Source of the DNA: Jaapia argillacea MUCL 33604
Lineage: Eukaryota > Basidiomycota > Agaricomycetes > Jaapiales > Jaapiaceae
DNA: 64,000 nt
Reading direction: 5' to 3'
NCBI GenBank assembly: GCA_000697665.1
Contig: KL197723.1
Span: 376,876-440,875 of the forward strand
The position numbers and the translations under genes are program-made. The notes under the pieces are model-generated. The model ran no database searches. It was not told the origin of the DNA and saw nothing but the letters and a program-made list of their open reading frames with translations. Position 1 is the first letter of the stretch. Every line of letters begins with the position of its first letter. Positions 1 to 11,200 of this stretch are shown here, one piece after another.

Positions 1-382
1 TGTGGACTGGTTCATTTGCCTCTATCTACATGTGGCACAATCCGGTCCCTTCCGTCGCTTCTGGAGCTTTGGTATCACTGGGTGCAAAGACCCATTAATA
101 TTGTGGGCCTCCAAACACTAGTACTGTCCGAAAATCCTCCAAATGTCGAGAATCCTCAATGTTCTTTGAGTGTTTTGTGGATTGATGACTGCTCTTTGTA
201 TGTTTGGTGATGTGCCGTCGCCGAACATCATTCATTGCACCGGTGTACGTAGTTCGATTCCCATTGCTCACGTTCTCCTTGAGGCGCACGATGGGTTGGA
301 CAATGTCACTACAACTTGGGATGAACATTTAATCTCGTTCATATTCGCTTGGGATCGAGCTTGATTCAGCATTGAACATCCT
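1..382. other. Unassigned sequence at window start
   Basis: No gene is supported here. Frames are short and have no domain I recognise. The stretch lies just outside the left arm of the inverted duplication, and I see no counterpart of it beyond the right arm. Confidence 0.4.
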
Positions 383-805
383 ACACGAACCTAGTGTGAA
401 ACGCAACGCGGGTATCGTTCACGCTTTGATTGACTACAAGGGAGCTTGGGGGATCGTTCTATTAACAACATCCCGAATTCGCAAACAGGTGAACACAAGT
501 ACGATAAGAGAAGTCGTAGATGAGGCTTATCGTCCTCATCACAAGTTTGCAGACCAGGACAGAATCATGGCCGAATGGCCTTCAGTGGAACATAGGAAAG
601 GATTCCCCTCCTTCGGTTATACACTTCAAGGGCTTGTTGAGGGAGATGCAAATTCTGCGTCTGATGTTCACGGATCCGAGTGAACAAGGTCGGATATCGT
701 CGTTCCGTCCCTTTCGCTGCAAGGGAATTGATGGTCGATGAAAGATCATACCAACTGAAAATTGTGGACGAGGTTTACCTCCAAGTCCTAGCCCATTCCG
801 TGGTC

Positions 806-2187
806 TCAATCGCTTTCACCAACAAAGCGCTTATTCCCCACGAAGAATTCAGGGATAGGGTGGCCGGAAGCTATCCGAGAATTAAGCATCGACGATATCT
901 CGAGAAGTGGAAGGGAGGAATCTGGGACGGAGAGTCTCAATGACTGGAGATGCGGCCATAATACCGAGTCGTCCTGTCTAGAATCCTGCCCAACTCGCAG
1001 GCAATGGAGGAGGTGTCGTGGCACCTCAGTATTGTCTGCCAATTCTAGATCTAGACGCTCTAGTAATGGAGTGGATTGCATGAACAAGCGACAAACGGAG
1101 TTAGATTCGACTCCTCCCGTCCAAACACTTCCCTCAACACGGACCGATCGCAGCAGTGGATAGCTGTTCCTCGTTGAGAGGCCCTTCAGGAATCGTTCCA
1201 CGGGGAACCAGCGAGAAAGGATGTGCAAAGATTGGAGAGATGGTGCGTCGACTATATTCTGAATGCCGGGACAATGCCAATTAAGAATCATCGACTGAAG
1301 GGATGGCATTGAGACCGGGGGGGATCCGGCAGCATTGAAGCAGTATAAGCGAGCGTCGCGTAAATCGAGCGTGGACAGCGACTTCATGGCGTGGAATATA
1401 GGCCTGATTAACATATCCGGAATTGGGAACTCCTGATCAAATATGACCAAATGGTTTATCGCTTCGAGAGGGGGAAGCGGGTTCTTGGTTGGATGGAGCA
1501 AGGCAGCGGAGGAAGTTTGCAATGTGGACAACTGGGGCATACCTCCACGAAATAATGGCATCTGGTTGGAGAAAGTTGTCATCGAGTCTCCATCGATCCG
1601 AAGAAGTTGAAGACACGGGGCTGTGACCTCGTGAAGGGCGTCGAAAATTGGAAGCGGTCGGTAGTGGTCCAAAAGCCTGACAATGACATGAAATGCCTGT
1701 ACCTGTGGATATTCCGCTGAAGGAGAACCGTGATAGCTTCCATGTCGGAGAAACGGTCTCCACTAGGGATCGCGAGCGTGATCCATAAAGGAAGGGCGGC
1801 AGACCTAGTAAGGCATAACTCGAAATATTGAACCAACATCATATCATTCCCCTCACAAAGGTACCTCCCAAACCGCAGGTTGATACTGGACCACGCCCAG
1901 GATGTCTGGAATGCAACGTCTCGGAATCGGCGGGATATCAAGCTAAACGTGCTCCTGAAGTCATGGACGTCCCCTTCAACAAATCCAAAGGAAGGATATG
2001 TGCACCCGGCTTTGAGGAACATCGAAAGGATCTCGGTGGGCAGCTTGTAGACAGGGGCATATTTCGCTTTCCCGATGAGAGTGACCTTGAGAAACAATTC
2101 AGCTTCAGCGAGCAGCCCTTTCAATCTCTCGACATTGGCTTTGTGTCTACGTTCTTCATCGCAAAGAGATTGATAGGTTTCCTCCAT
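806..2187 (-). pseudogene. F-box/LRR-like gene, broken by one frameshift (left copy)
   Basis: The N-terminal part has a coiled-coil-like stretch, then an F-box-like core with the pattern LPTEILSMFLKAG, then SRRFRDVA and a tryptophan-rich AWSSI. This is the usual order in Agaricomycete F-box-like proteins, whose usual role is substrate choice in SCF ubiquitin ligases. The C-terminal part is a leucine-rich repeat region. The two parts lie in different frames. Compared with the paralogue at 39270-40671, one base is missing near 1698, which shifts the frame. The ATG at 2187 is the first in frame. Function is probably lost unless the single indel is a sequencing error. Confidence 0.75.
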
Positions 2188-2431
2188 TTCGTGGGTTCGT
2201 GCGATGACTAGGTGAACTGGGGAATCAGATTCAAGTTCCAACCACCGAAATCGAGGGACTCACTGGGCGACGCTTGTGGCAAGTCGTCGTGCATGTGGAA
2301 GTCCAAGTCGATTGAAATTGGGTGTGTAAATAGGGGTGAAATTCACGTGACGTATGCTTCATTGTGCAGTAACAAACATCGCAAGTCGAAACGTCGAAAG
2401 CAGTATAGACGGATCATTCTATCAGCTTGGT

Positions 2432-3327
2432 TCACCCAATCCACGACGACTCTCTCTTCCGAATAGTAGCTTCAAGTGCCAATTCAATCGGGTCATCACC
2501 ACCGACGATATCAATCGCTAATCCGGCAGCATCCTCCCTGTTCAGGAGCAGAGCAAGGCATTTGGCTACATCATCCCGCTACGATCAGCAACATCAGCGC
2601 CTGGTCCAAAACCGACTCTCGAAACGCTTACAGAAATGGATTGCGTGATATGCGTCTTCCCAATGGACGCCGTTCCGGATCCAGGATTATTATTGAGTCC
2701 TCCGGGGCGAAGAATTGTCCACTTGAAAGCGGTACGCTGAATTAAATTCTTGTCGGCGTCGTATTTGCTCTGCATGTACACCGGAATGGCGCTCCACATA
2801 CGCTTGGAGACTGCTAGGTCTTCCTCGGTGCTATACAACAAGGGTAAATATCACCTCGGATTTCAAGGAGCGATGATACACACTAATAATCCGGAACCTT
2901 GTTGAGGTCCCTAACATCCACAGCGGAAACCAAGATCAACCTCGGCTTGGAACCTTGGACTGCCTCGATTGCGTCGAATACTTTCAATGCGCCTTCGTAG
3001 TCTACTTTCCTTGTCCTTTCGGGACCGCCTTTGCCACCTGCACCGGCAGAGAAGTAGACGACTTCCGCGCCTTCAAATGCTACGCTTAGATCTGCTACTG
3101 GAGCATCTTCGAGCGAAAGGAGGAGTGGTTTGGCTGAAGCCTCGGTGATCTCGGCAGCGTGGGATGGGTCACGGATGAGAGAGATGACCTCGTTTGAAGG
3201 TCCTATGAGTCGAGCTAGACGGAGTGAAACCTAGGTAAGGCAAAAGTCCGATAAGCTGTTAATTTGAATGGAACTGGACATATATACCTGTCCGTGGCCT
3301 CCTACAATGACTACCTTTTTGGCCATG
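2432..3327 (-). CDS. NAD(P)-binding NmrA-like (atypical SDR) protein, 4 exons
   Basis: The protein starts MAKKVVIVGGHGQ, a beta strand plus glycine-rich dinucleotide-binding turn typical of atypical short-chain dehydrogenases (NmrA/YwnB type). A splice then leads to VSLRLARLIG. Later segments LILVSAVDVRDLNK and WTILRPGGLNNNPGSG match the strand before the active site and the RPG turn of this family. Three short introns join cleanly: about 3232-3288, about 2836-2886 and about 2590-2665. The last exon reads GGDDPIELALEATIRKRE and stops after WIG. All frames are open. The family binds NAD(P) and may act as a reductase or redox sensor; the substrate is unknown. A decayed copy lies at 38063-38962. 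Confidence 0.85.
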
Positions 3328-3735
3328 GCACTAGAAAAGACGCAGTATGTAGGGATGATACCTTGAAGTTTGTATTCGGTGAAGATGGTTGCGAACCGTC
3401 AGAGGAGGGCCGTCGATCCCCTCCTTTGAGCTCGTCAGGTGGGCGTCACGTCATCAGGATATCTTCTTCGCCATCGCCATCGCGGAAGTTGGACGCGAGA
3501 TTCCTCTCTCGAGTTTATTGTGCAGCTGTTGGGGACACGAAAGTACAGGCTCAGTACTTAGAGAGCGATAGTTTCGGTGAGCTATGAACCGACGGAGACA
3601 GCAAGAAAAACAACGGTGCCACCACCCTTTCCGAATTTAGGCAGCAACGAGTCGGACAAATCCGGGAAGGGCAAATAGTGCCTTCGTTTCAACTCTTCGT
3701 CCCGCTGCACATATACCTCGTCTATTTCCAGTCTA

Positions 3736-5251
3736 ATGCTTGCGTCGACAACGCGTAGTGTATCGCGGCTTGCACGCTCGTCGCGCACATTTGCCACCGT
3801 CGTTGACAGTGCAGGAGTCAAAGTCGCGGCAGTCGACTATGGCCAGCCCACTTCTGCTGTTACCTTCCTCGTAAAGGGCGGTAGCAGATTTGAGACCAAA
3901 CCGGGTGTCGCTCATGCGCTGAAAAATTTTGCATTCAAGGTCGGTTTCTTGCTTTGGAGTGTATGCGTCGTATTCACAATGTCGTGATCTCCGCAGAGCA
4001 CTGGAAAGAGGTCTGCACTCGGGACAGTTCGTGAATCGGAGTTGTACGGTGGTGTTTTGTCTTCCACTCTTTCTCGGGAGCACCTCGCTTTGACTGCTGA
4101 GTTCCTTCGTGGTGATGAGTGAGTGCTTCGCGTACCCTACCAATTTTTACGGAACTCTGAAGTGGATATAGGGAATTCTTCGTCGATGTCCTCTCCTCAT
4201 TCATCACCTCTGCAAAGTACACCCGACACGAATTTGAGGAGTTTGTTCTTCCCAGTTTGGAGGCAGACAGTTTGGCAGCCCAAGCCGACCCCCTCACCCG
4301 TGCTCTTGAACTGGCTCATACCCTCGCCTTCCGTTCCGGCCTCGGCTCCTCCCTATTCGCGTCGCCCCACGCCCACCTCACCCACCAAGACATTCAATCA
4401 TACGCCTCCTCCATCTTCACCAAAGGCAACCTTGCCGTCCTTGGAACCGGCATCGACCAAGCTACTCTCTCCAAATTGGTCGAGAAATCATTGGCTTCGT
4501 TGAGCGCATCGGGTGCTGCACCCTCCACCACACCGTCCTCGTATTTCGGTGGTGAGAGTCGTTTGGAGAATGCCCATGGTCCTCAGACCGTCTTCATTGG
4601 TTTCGGAGCCACCGGAGTTCCTTCAGCTGAACTTGCTGCTCTGTCCGCACACTTGTCCTCCACTCCCTCCGTGAAATGGTCGCAAGGTACCTCCCCCGTG
4701 TCTGCAGGGATCCCAGAGGATGCTTCCGTCCAAACCGTCCTCCTCCCTTACTCCGACGCCGCCCTCTTCGGTCTCATCGTCCAGGGTGCCACACCCGAGG
4801 CTGTCAAGGAAGCTGCAAAGGTCGCCGTCAAGGCTTTGAAGGAGGCTGCCGCACCTGGTGGTATCAAGAATGAGGACTTTGGTAAGGCTGTCTCCAAGGC
4901 CAAGTTCCAGGCTGCAAGTGCTATCGATAGCCGGGATGGTCTCTTCTCAGTTTTGGGTGCCAAGGTGCGTCACTTAAGTTCATCTCAGTATCTTGCGTGC
5001 CATTCGCTAACCATTTTCTTTGTAACGTAGGTTTTGGCCGGTTCCCAAGCCAGCGTTGACAGCACATTGACGGCGCTCGACAAGCTCACTCCCTCCGCCT
5101 TCTCAAAGGTACTAATTCTCACTCCATCAGTCTATCTTAAATACTGATCAGCACCCCTTAGACCTCCTCGACCCTCCTCAAGGCTAAGCCCACCTTCGTT
5201 GCTGTTGGTGACGCAAACGCTCTGCCGTTCCCTGACGAGGTCGGGCTCTGA
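3736..5251 (+). CDS. QCR2: Ubiquinol-cytochrome c reductase core subunit 2 (complex III), 5 exons
   Basis: Exons 3736-3939, 3997-4118, 4172-4964, 5031-5108 and 5162-5251 join to a 428-residue protein. It begins MLASTTRSVSRLARSSRTFA, an arginine and serine-rich mitochondrial presequence. Next come SAVTFLVKGGSRFETKPGVA and STGKRSALGTVRESELYGG, typical of the M16-like core proteins of the cytochrome bc1 complex. There is no HxxEH zinc site, which separates core 2 from active processing peptidases. Its role is structural, on the matrix side of complex III in the inner mitochondrial membrane. The length fits fungal Qcr2. The 3' flank was copied along with the F-box pair downstream. Confidence 0.93.
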
Positions 5252-5365
5252 GTCGCAAAATAGATGTACATCGTTTACTGTCTTTGGGAGAATGAAAAAC
5301 GGGTGCCGGACATATGTTATGATGGTCGCGGGTTTCAATAAATACAGATGGTAATAGTCTGACAT

Positions 5366-7592
5366 TGGGACAAGCTGCAAGACAGACTTCTGCGTCACGA
5401 AGAACAGACTCGGGACACACGGGCACAACAGTACTGCACCCGACTCGCGAATATGCTACAATTATGTGTCGTCGCATGCTACGTATTACACCTCCGCCCT
5501 GAAGGCCGAAGCTAAAGATCTCCAATCCTTTAAATTCTAGCCTCGGGGCTCCTGAGCATAGCGGCGCGTTACCACAGGAGCTGAGGTCTCCCCTTGAAGG
5601 TATGGACTTTTCGAACTTGGTGTATCAACTGATTTGAATCTTATGCAGGCTCGAACTTCAGCATGAACACCCTACACAACCCACCTCCCCTCAACCTGGC
5701 CAAAAATCTTCCCAACGAAATATTGTCCGACATTTTCTGGCAACTCACCGAAATGCCACCCTATACTGCCGAGCGTTCGTTATCCTCCGTCCTGCTCGTC
5801 TGTCGTCGCTGGAACGTAGTAGCGATCTCCACGCCAGATCTATGGACGACACTCACGATCACTTCGGGCAGTGTAACCCGGGTTGAGACTGTACTTTCCC
5901 GCTCGAAGGGTGTAACTGTGAATGTGATCATCGGGGAAATTTTGGACTGGGACGAGGGAACAGCAATGATCGTGGAACTCATACACGCACATCTTCATCG
6001 AATTCGCAACTTGTCTCTTTTTAAGACTCCATCCCATCTCGTGTCTCAAATTCTCGCCCGACTATGCATCCCAGCGCCGCGCCTCGAGCTGTTCGCGATA
6101 GTCAACCCAGACTTCCTCTCAAACTATGAGAGGTTGCTCCTACCGTCTTCATTCCTTTCAGAAGGTGCTCCCCAGCTTAAGCACCTCCTTTTAGACCATT
6201 CTTCAATCCCCTGGAGTTCTCCCCTGTACCACAATCTCTCGACCCTTCTTATCACCCTCGAACACATACAGGCTGCTCCTTCGTCGGACCTCTTCCTCTC
6301 AGTTCTCGAGAGCTGTCCTCAATTGGAACAACTTCAATTGATCGCCGCAGGACCTATCCTTTATCAGGATGCCGTGCTAAGGCGATCAAATCGCCGAGCG
6401 CGCCTTCCCGCCCTGCGATACCTCACTCTCTCCTTCACCACTATCTCCCAGACAACCTACGCGCTCTCACACATACTCTCGCCCTCTATATATAGCCTCC
6501 GTATCACTACCACTGCTCCAGACGGGTGGGATTTGGTGGATGACATTATGCCCTTCCTGGCTGAGACGTGTGAAGCCTCTGGGGCATCGGCATCTGACAT
6601 TGATTGCATATCTTTCGCACCAACTACACACGAGGAGGAGCAAATGTCCTTCGTACTTTTCCTTCCGTCTGGTGGTCATCTCATTCTCGACGTGGACAAC
6701 ATATCGCCCAGGAATATCTTCACATCCTTCACATCAGTTTTGGGAGCTGGGTGGCCATTACCCAAGCAGTTGATTGTGATGTTGCCCAGGAATGAGACCC
6801 TCGCGGTATCTGATTGGAAAATTGCCCTTCGCGGGTGGACCGGATTGGAGAGATTGACCTTAATCCGTGGGGATGAGCATCTTGTTTCTGCTCTTGGTTC
6901 GGGGGAGGACACGTCTTCTTCCGAGCCTGAGGGAGAAAACAACAGTTTTATCTGTCCTAGTCTGACGAATCTTACTTGCGAAGCTCCTATTAACAGCCCG
7001 ACAGGGCTGAGCGAGGAGCTCAGTTCCAATCTTGTTAGGTGCCTGAAGCACCGACAAGCTCGAGGGCTTCGATTGAGCACCTTATCCCTTCGGGGCTTCA
7101 TCGTCGCCGAGGCTGATCAAAAGCTTCTCGAAGGGCTGGTGGATACATTGCTCGTACTTCCTCGTATGTCACCCATGGAATATCCCACAAGATACGATCC
7201 ACTAACCGGAGTTTCATATGATGTAGCTCGTGATCCTGCCGCTGTCAATCCGTCGCGGTTGACGGCATATCCACCAGTGTTGAGGAATGCATTGAGGGCT
7301 ATTGACTGCGTATAACGGATGGTGTACTTGCGTGCGCTCCTTCATTGGTGATGGGGAGATGGTGGACGATATCAGACTGGTCTCTGGGCCCATTTTTTTG
7401 TCTATCTTGCGGAATGGTTGTCGAGCCATGGACGCGTTTATGGTAGTAAATAGTGCGTCGCGTCATGTAGTGTCAAAAACTCTCGAGCTCGAACAACGAG
7501 GGATCGGCAGGACACTCGGGCTCGCGGATCTTATGATAGCAGAACCACCAAGGAGAAGACTAGGAGGTCTCGGAGTTGATCATGGGACACGG
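5366..7592. repeat. Tandem duplication, unit A
   Basis: Unit A matches 7699-9912 through the QCR2 3' flank, the F-box gene and about 280 bases beyond its stop. Shared landmarks are the block around 5364-5405 (again at 7699-7742) and the 5' leader intron just before each start codon. Edges are read by eye. Confidence 0.8.
5663..7315 (+). CDS. F-box-like/LRR protein, tandem copy 1 (550 aa)
   Basis: A single open exon. Residues 13-60 hold the F-box-like core: LPNEILSDIFWQL, then SVLLVCRRWNVVAISTPDLW. The rest is leucine-rich and repeat-like, with several L..L.L....I turns. Such proteins usually bind Skp1 through the F-box and a target through the repeats; the target is unknown. A likely 5' leader intron (about 5601-5648) ends in CAG fifteen bases before the start codon and is conserved in the second copy. 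About 80% of residues match copy 2 by eye. This copy keeps its full C-terminus, so it is the better candidate for a working gene. Confidence 0.85.
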   Translation: MNTLHNPPPLNLAKNLPNEILSDIFWQLTEMPPYTAERSLSSVLLVCRRWNVVAISTPDLWTTLTITSGSVTRVETVLSRSKGVTVNVIIGEILDWDEGTAMIVELIHAHLHRIRNLSLFKTPSHLVSQILARLCIPAPRLELFAIVNPDFLSNYERLLLPSSFLSEGAPQLKHLLLDHSSIPWSSPLYHNLSTLLITLEHIQAAPSSDLFLSVLESCPQLEQLQLIAAGPILYQDAVLRRSNRRARLPALRYLTLSFTTISQTTYALSHILSPSIYSLRITTTAPDGWDLVDDIMPFLAETCEASGASASDIDCISFAPTTHEEEQMSFVLFLPSGGHLILDVDNISPRNIFTSFTSVLGAGWPLPKQLIVMLPRNETLAVSDWKIALRGWTGLERLTLIRGDEHLVSALGSGEDTSSSEPEGENNSFICPSLTNLTCEAPINSPTGLSEELSSNLVRCLKHRQARGLRLSTLSLRGFIVAEADQKLLEGLVDTLLVLPRMSPMEYPTRYDPLTGVSYDVARDPAAVNPSRLTAYPPVLRNALRAIDCV

Positions 7593-7698
7593 ATGACTGT
7601 GGACCATGGGGGCCATTGGTATATGTACCCTATGCTTCCATTGGCGGGATTGTCTAGTAGCTTGGAAGAATACAATAGGTAATTGTCCGTCATTGCAG

Positions 7699-9912
7699 AC
7701 AAGGTGCAAGACCTGCAGACTTCTGCATCGCGAAGAACAAGTATTGCGTTAGAATACAGATGGAGGTCGTCGGTACTGCAAGGTACAGCACCGCGATCGC
7801 CTCAAGGTCGCAAATCGTTCTGAAGAGCAGCGATAGCATTGTCCATCATTTGTTAGGTCTGCGAGCTGCCCTATTCCACCTCTGGCACCCTTTAGTCCGT
7901 CTAGTCTTGGAAGAAGGTATGTATTTTTCGAACTTGGTATCTCAACTTATTCGAATACCTTGTCTTGGAGCAGGCTCGAACTCCATCATGAACACCCTTG
8001 ATGGCCTATCTCCCCTCAGTTTAACTGAAAATCTTCCCAACGAAATATTGTCCGATATCTTCTGGCAGCTCACCAAAATGCCACCCTACACTGCCGAGCG
8101 CTCATTATCCTCCGTCCTGCTCGTCTGTCGTCGCTGGAACGTCGTCGCGATCTCCACGCCAGATCTCTGGACGACACTCACTATCACTTCGGGCAACGCA
8201 CTGCGGGCTGAAATTTTGCTTTCCCGCTCGAAGGACGTAGCTGTGGACGTGATCATCCGGGAAGTTTTGCACTGGGGCGGGGGAATAGTAGTTATCGTGG
8301 AACTCATCCGCCAACATCTTCATCGGATTCGTAACTTGTCTCTTTTTAAAACACCATCCCTTCTCGTTTCCCGAATTCTCGGCCGACTCTGCGTCCCGGC
8401 GCCGCGACTGGAATTGTTCGCCATAGTCGACCCAGACTACCCCAGAAACCCTGAGAGGCTGCTCCTCCCGTCCTCGTTCCTTGGAGAAGGTGCTCCCCAG
8501 CTTAAGCACCTCATTTTAGAGCATTCTTCAATTTTTTGGAGTTCCCCGCTGTTCCACAACCTCTCGACCCTTTATAACACCCTCGAAAACATTCATGCCA
8601 CTCCTTCGTCGGACCTCTTCCTCTCAGTTCTCCAGAGCTGTTCACAATTGGAACGACTTCATTTAAACGCCTCAGGACCTATCCTTCGTCATGATGCCGT
8701 GCTAACCCGATCAAATCGCCGAGTGCGCCTTCCTGCCCTTCGATACCTCACACTCTCCTTCGTCACTATCTCCCAGATAACCTACACGCTCTCACACATA
8801 CTCTCGCCCTCTATATCTGACCTCCATATCCTTACCACTGCTCCAGATGGGTGGGATTTGGTCAATGGGATTATGCCCTTCCTGGCCGAGATGTGTGAAG
8901 CCTCCGGTGCATCGGCATCTAACATTGAATACATATCTTTCGCACCAACTACTGAGGGAGAGGACATGCTACTCGTCCTTTTCCTTTCGTCTGGTGGTCA
9001 ACTCACTCTCGACGTGAACAATATATCGCCAAGGAAGATCTTCACATCCTTCGCGTCGGTTTCGGGAGCAGGATGGCCATTACCCAAGCAGTTGATTGTG
9101 ATGTTGCCGAGGAAGGAGACTCTTGCGGTCTCTGATTGGAGTATTGCCCTTCGTGGGTGGACCGGATTGGAGTCATTAATATTGGTATCAAACTGTGGGG
9201 AGGAGTATCTTGTTTCTGCTCTTGGTTCAAAGGAGGGCTCCACCTCCCCTTCACTCGAGGAAACCTACAACAATTTTATCAGTCCCAGTCTCGGGGTCCT
9301 CGCTTTGAAGAACAGCGCCGCCCCTGATGACAACTTGGCAGTCCGGAGCGAGGAGCTCATTTCCAACCTGGTGATGTGTCTGAAACAGCGACAAGTTCAA
9401 AAACTCCGATTGAACATCTTATCCCTTCGGGGCTTCATCGTCGCTGAAGCTGATCAGAAGCTCCTCGAAGGGTTGGTGGACAGATTGCTTGTATTACCTC
9501 GTACGTAACCCATGGAATATCCCACAAGATACGAAGCACTAACCGGAGTTTCATGTGCTGTAGCTCATGATCCTGTCACAGTCGATCCGTCGCGACTGAG
9601 AAGATATCCACCAGTGTTGAGGGGTGCATTGAGGTCTGTTGACTGCGGATGACGGATGGTGTACTTGTGTGCGTTGCTTCATTGATGATGATGAGGGGGT
9701 GTATAGTATTGGGCTGGTCTTTTGGCCCACCTTTTGTTCAAGCCATGGATGCATTCATCATAGTGAATAGTGCGTCGCGTCATGTGGTGTCAGAAACTCT
9801 TTTCGAACAAGGAGGGATCCGCAAGACACACCGGCTCGCAGATCTTATGATAGCGGATGTGCCAAGGAGAAGACTACTAATAGCAGGTCTCAGAGCCGAG
9901 ATCATGGGACAC
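7699..9912. repeat. Tandem duplication, unit B
   Basis: Second copy of 5366-7592. It starts with a piece of the QCR2 3' flank that is out of place here. This shows that the break lay inside the QCR2 downstream region. Confidence 0.8.
7988..9508 (+). CDS. F-box-like/LRR protein, tandem copy 2, C-terminally shortened
   Basis: It has the same F-box core as copy 1 (LPNEILSDIFWQL) and the same repeat region. The ATG at 7988 is aligned with the start of copy 1. A longer frame opens at 7760, but that part crosses the conserved leader intron (about 7917-7974) and is unlikely to be coding. A stop codon at 9506-9508 ends the protein about 50 residues before the end reached in copy 1. The sequence after it still resembles the copy 1 C-terminus up to the old stop near 9652. 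It is therefore a recently shortened gene or an early pseudogene. Confidence 0.75.
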   Translation: MNTLDGLSPLSLTENLPNEILSDIFWQLTKMPPYTAERSLSSVLLVCRRWNVVAISTPDLWTTLTITSGNALRAEILLSRSKDVAVDVIIREVLHWGGGIVVIVELIRQHLHRIRNLSLFKTPSLLVSRILGRLCVPAPRLELFAIVDPDYPRNPERLLLPSSFLGEGAPQLKHLILEHSSIFWSSPLFHNLSTLYNTLENIHATPSSDLFLSVLQSCSQLERLHLNASGPILRHDAVLTRSNRRVRLPALRYLTLSFVTISQITYTLSHILSPSISDLHILTTAPDGWDLVNGIMPFLAEMCEASGASASNIEYISFAPTTEGEDMLLVLFLSSGGQLTLDVNNISPRKIFTSFASVSGAGWPLPKQLIVMLPRKETLAVSDWSIALRGWTGLESLILVSNCGEEYLVSALGSKEGSTSPSLEETYNNFISPSLGVLALKNSAAPDDNLAVRSEELISNLVMCLKQRQVQKLRLNILSLRGFIVAEADQKLLEGLVDRLLVLPRT

Positions 9913-10121
9913 CGAATCGATGAGTGACGACCATTGCCATACACACCCTGCGCTCCCATTGGCGTTTACACGAGTATGATTCGTTTGTACACTAGAACAA
10001 ATACAACAGCTGTGAAACTCGATACTGAACAGATAACAACTGAACTGTGAAATAGATAACTCCAAGGATAGCGATGCGTAATAGGAGAATAGAAAGTGAA
10101 AGAGATGGACAGGGGCTCAAT

Positions 10122-11200
10122 TCAAGCAGTCAGTTTCGGTATCACTTTGATCATCTGATCAATATTGATGAACTGCACCCAGCTCTCCAGGTCCTTCGTG
10201 TTATCATGCCAGATGAATTTGGACTCCCTCGTCCCGCGAAAGAACGCGGAAACACACTGATGCGACTCCTCCAGCAAAACACCTTTTCGCACTATACCAA
10301 GATTCGCTTTGAATACACGGAATTCCCATCCTTGAAGAGGAGTCCCGTCACCCATCGCAGACTCCTCCGGGATATTGAACTCCAAGCGTGACCAATCAAA
10401 TCCAATGGGTTGGCCAATGGCTCGGATGTAGGCTTGTTTGACAGCGAGAAGAATGCATAGCCTACGTAGGATTACTTCATCCGTGAGGTCGGGGGAAATG
10501 AAGGATAGTTCGAGTTGGGTCAACTTTGCCCGCGGTGATCAATGCTAGCCTAAGATAATTGGGCGGAGGACTCACTTTATGGGACAACGACTCTGCGTAC
10601 GCTCGAACCGTCACTCCAGGAGGCTCCACTGCGAGTTGTTTGATGCCAATACCAACGTTAATGACGTCGCGCTGTCGCCCTTGAACCATGGCCATTCCGA
10701 CAAGGGAGGTTTCATAAGTGAGACTGTAGCCGATCATGGAGCGCAGCCACCTGTCAGGATGCATGCCCTCTGCATCCTAATTCCCCAAACAACATGTTAT
10801 AATTGCGATCCAAGGTGAGTGTACGTGATGACCAACCTGTTCAATCCAGTGCTTGCCTAATGGTGTGGCGTTATCTTTCCACTTCGCCCGAGGAACTCTT
10901 CGGTGGCGCATCATCAGAAGAGGCATCATCTGACTGACGAGCTGTCCTAAGAAGAGGAAGTGTGTTGAGTAATGGGTCATCATGCTAGGGGGATTCGGGA
11001 AGGACTGACGGAAAGTATCACTATTATTTGGATCGTGCTTGATCTTTGCGTGTGGCGCACATGTCCTCACCAATTCGAAGCACTGGTTGTACTCCTGGAG
11101 CAAATTTGAACCCTAGGTCCGTGGCGAGGAGTAGAATAGTTACATCAAGGGTGACTTCGCGATTAAGCGAGAGCATCCACACGAGAAGTGGGCAATCCAT
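10122..11200 (-). CDS. 4'-phosphopantetheinyl transferase-like protein, 5 exons, changed metal ligands
   Basis: Exons 11144-11200, 11010-11094, 10837-10946, 10576-10776 and 10122-10523 join to 284 residues. The N-terminus MDCPLLVWMLSLNREVTLDE and the block RRVPRAKWKDNATPLGKHWI match the first half of Sfp-type transferases. Then come NVGIGIKQLAV and LLAVKQAYIRAIGQPIGFDW, and the C-terminal GWEFRVFKA. Active members move phosphopantetheine from CoA to carrier proteins of fatty acid, polyketide and peptide synthases. The usual G-[ILV]-D-[ILV] here reads GIGIK, and the usual W..KEA reads LLAVKQA. Positions that normally hold the acidic magnesium ligands are thus Gly and Gln. It is probably inactive or changed in activity. 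Confidence 0.8.

Larger units (their letters stand above)
383..3490. repeat. Left arm of a large inverted duplication
   Basis: This segment matches the reverse complement of about 37895-41123. The match covers the F-box gene, the NmrA-like gene and flanking non-coding DNA, with introns at the same places. A landmark at the outer edge is the block around 400-450, which pairs with the block around 41060-41110. At the inner edge 3430-3485 pairs with 37900-37960. Small gaps occur, for example about 23 bases missing near 450 compared with the other arm. The edges are estimates by eye, good to about 20 bases. The NmrA-like gene is intact only in this arm, so it is probably the older copy. Confidence 0.85.

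Noticed and set aside
7302-7682. 126-codon plus-strand frame after F-box copy 1
   Set aside because: The matching region in unit B does not keep this frame, and the composition is not protein-like.
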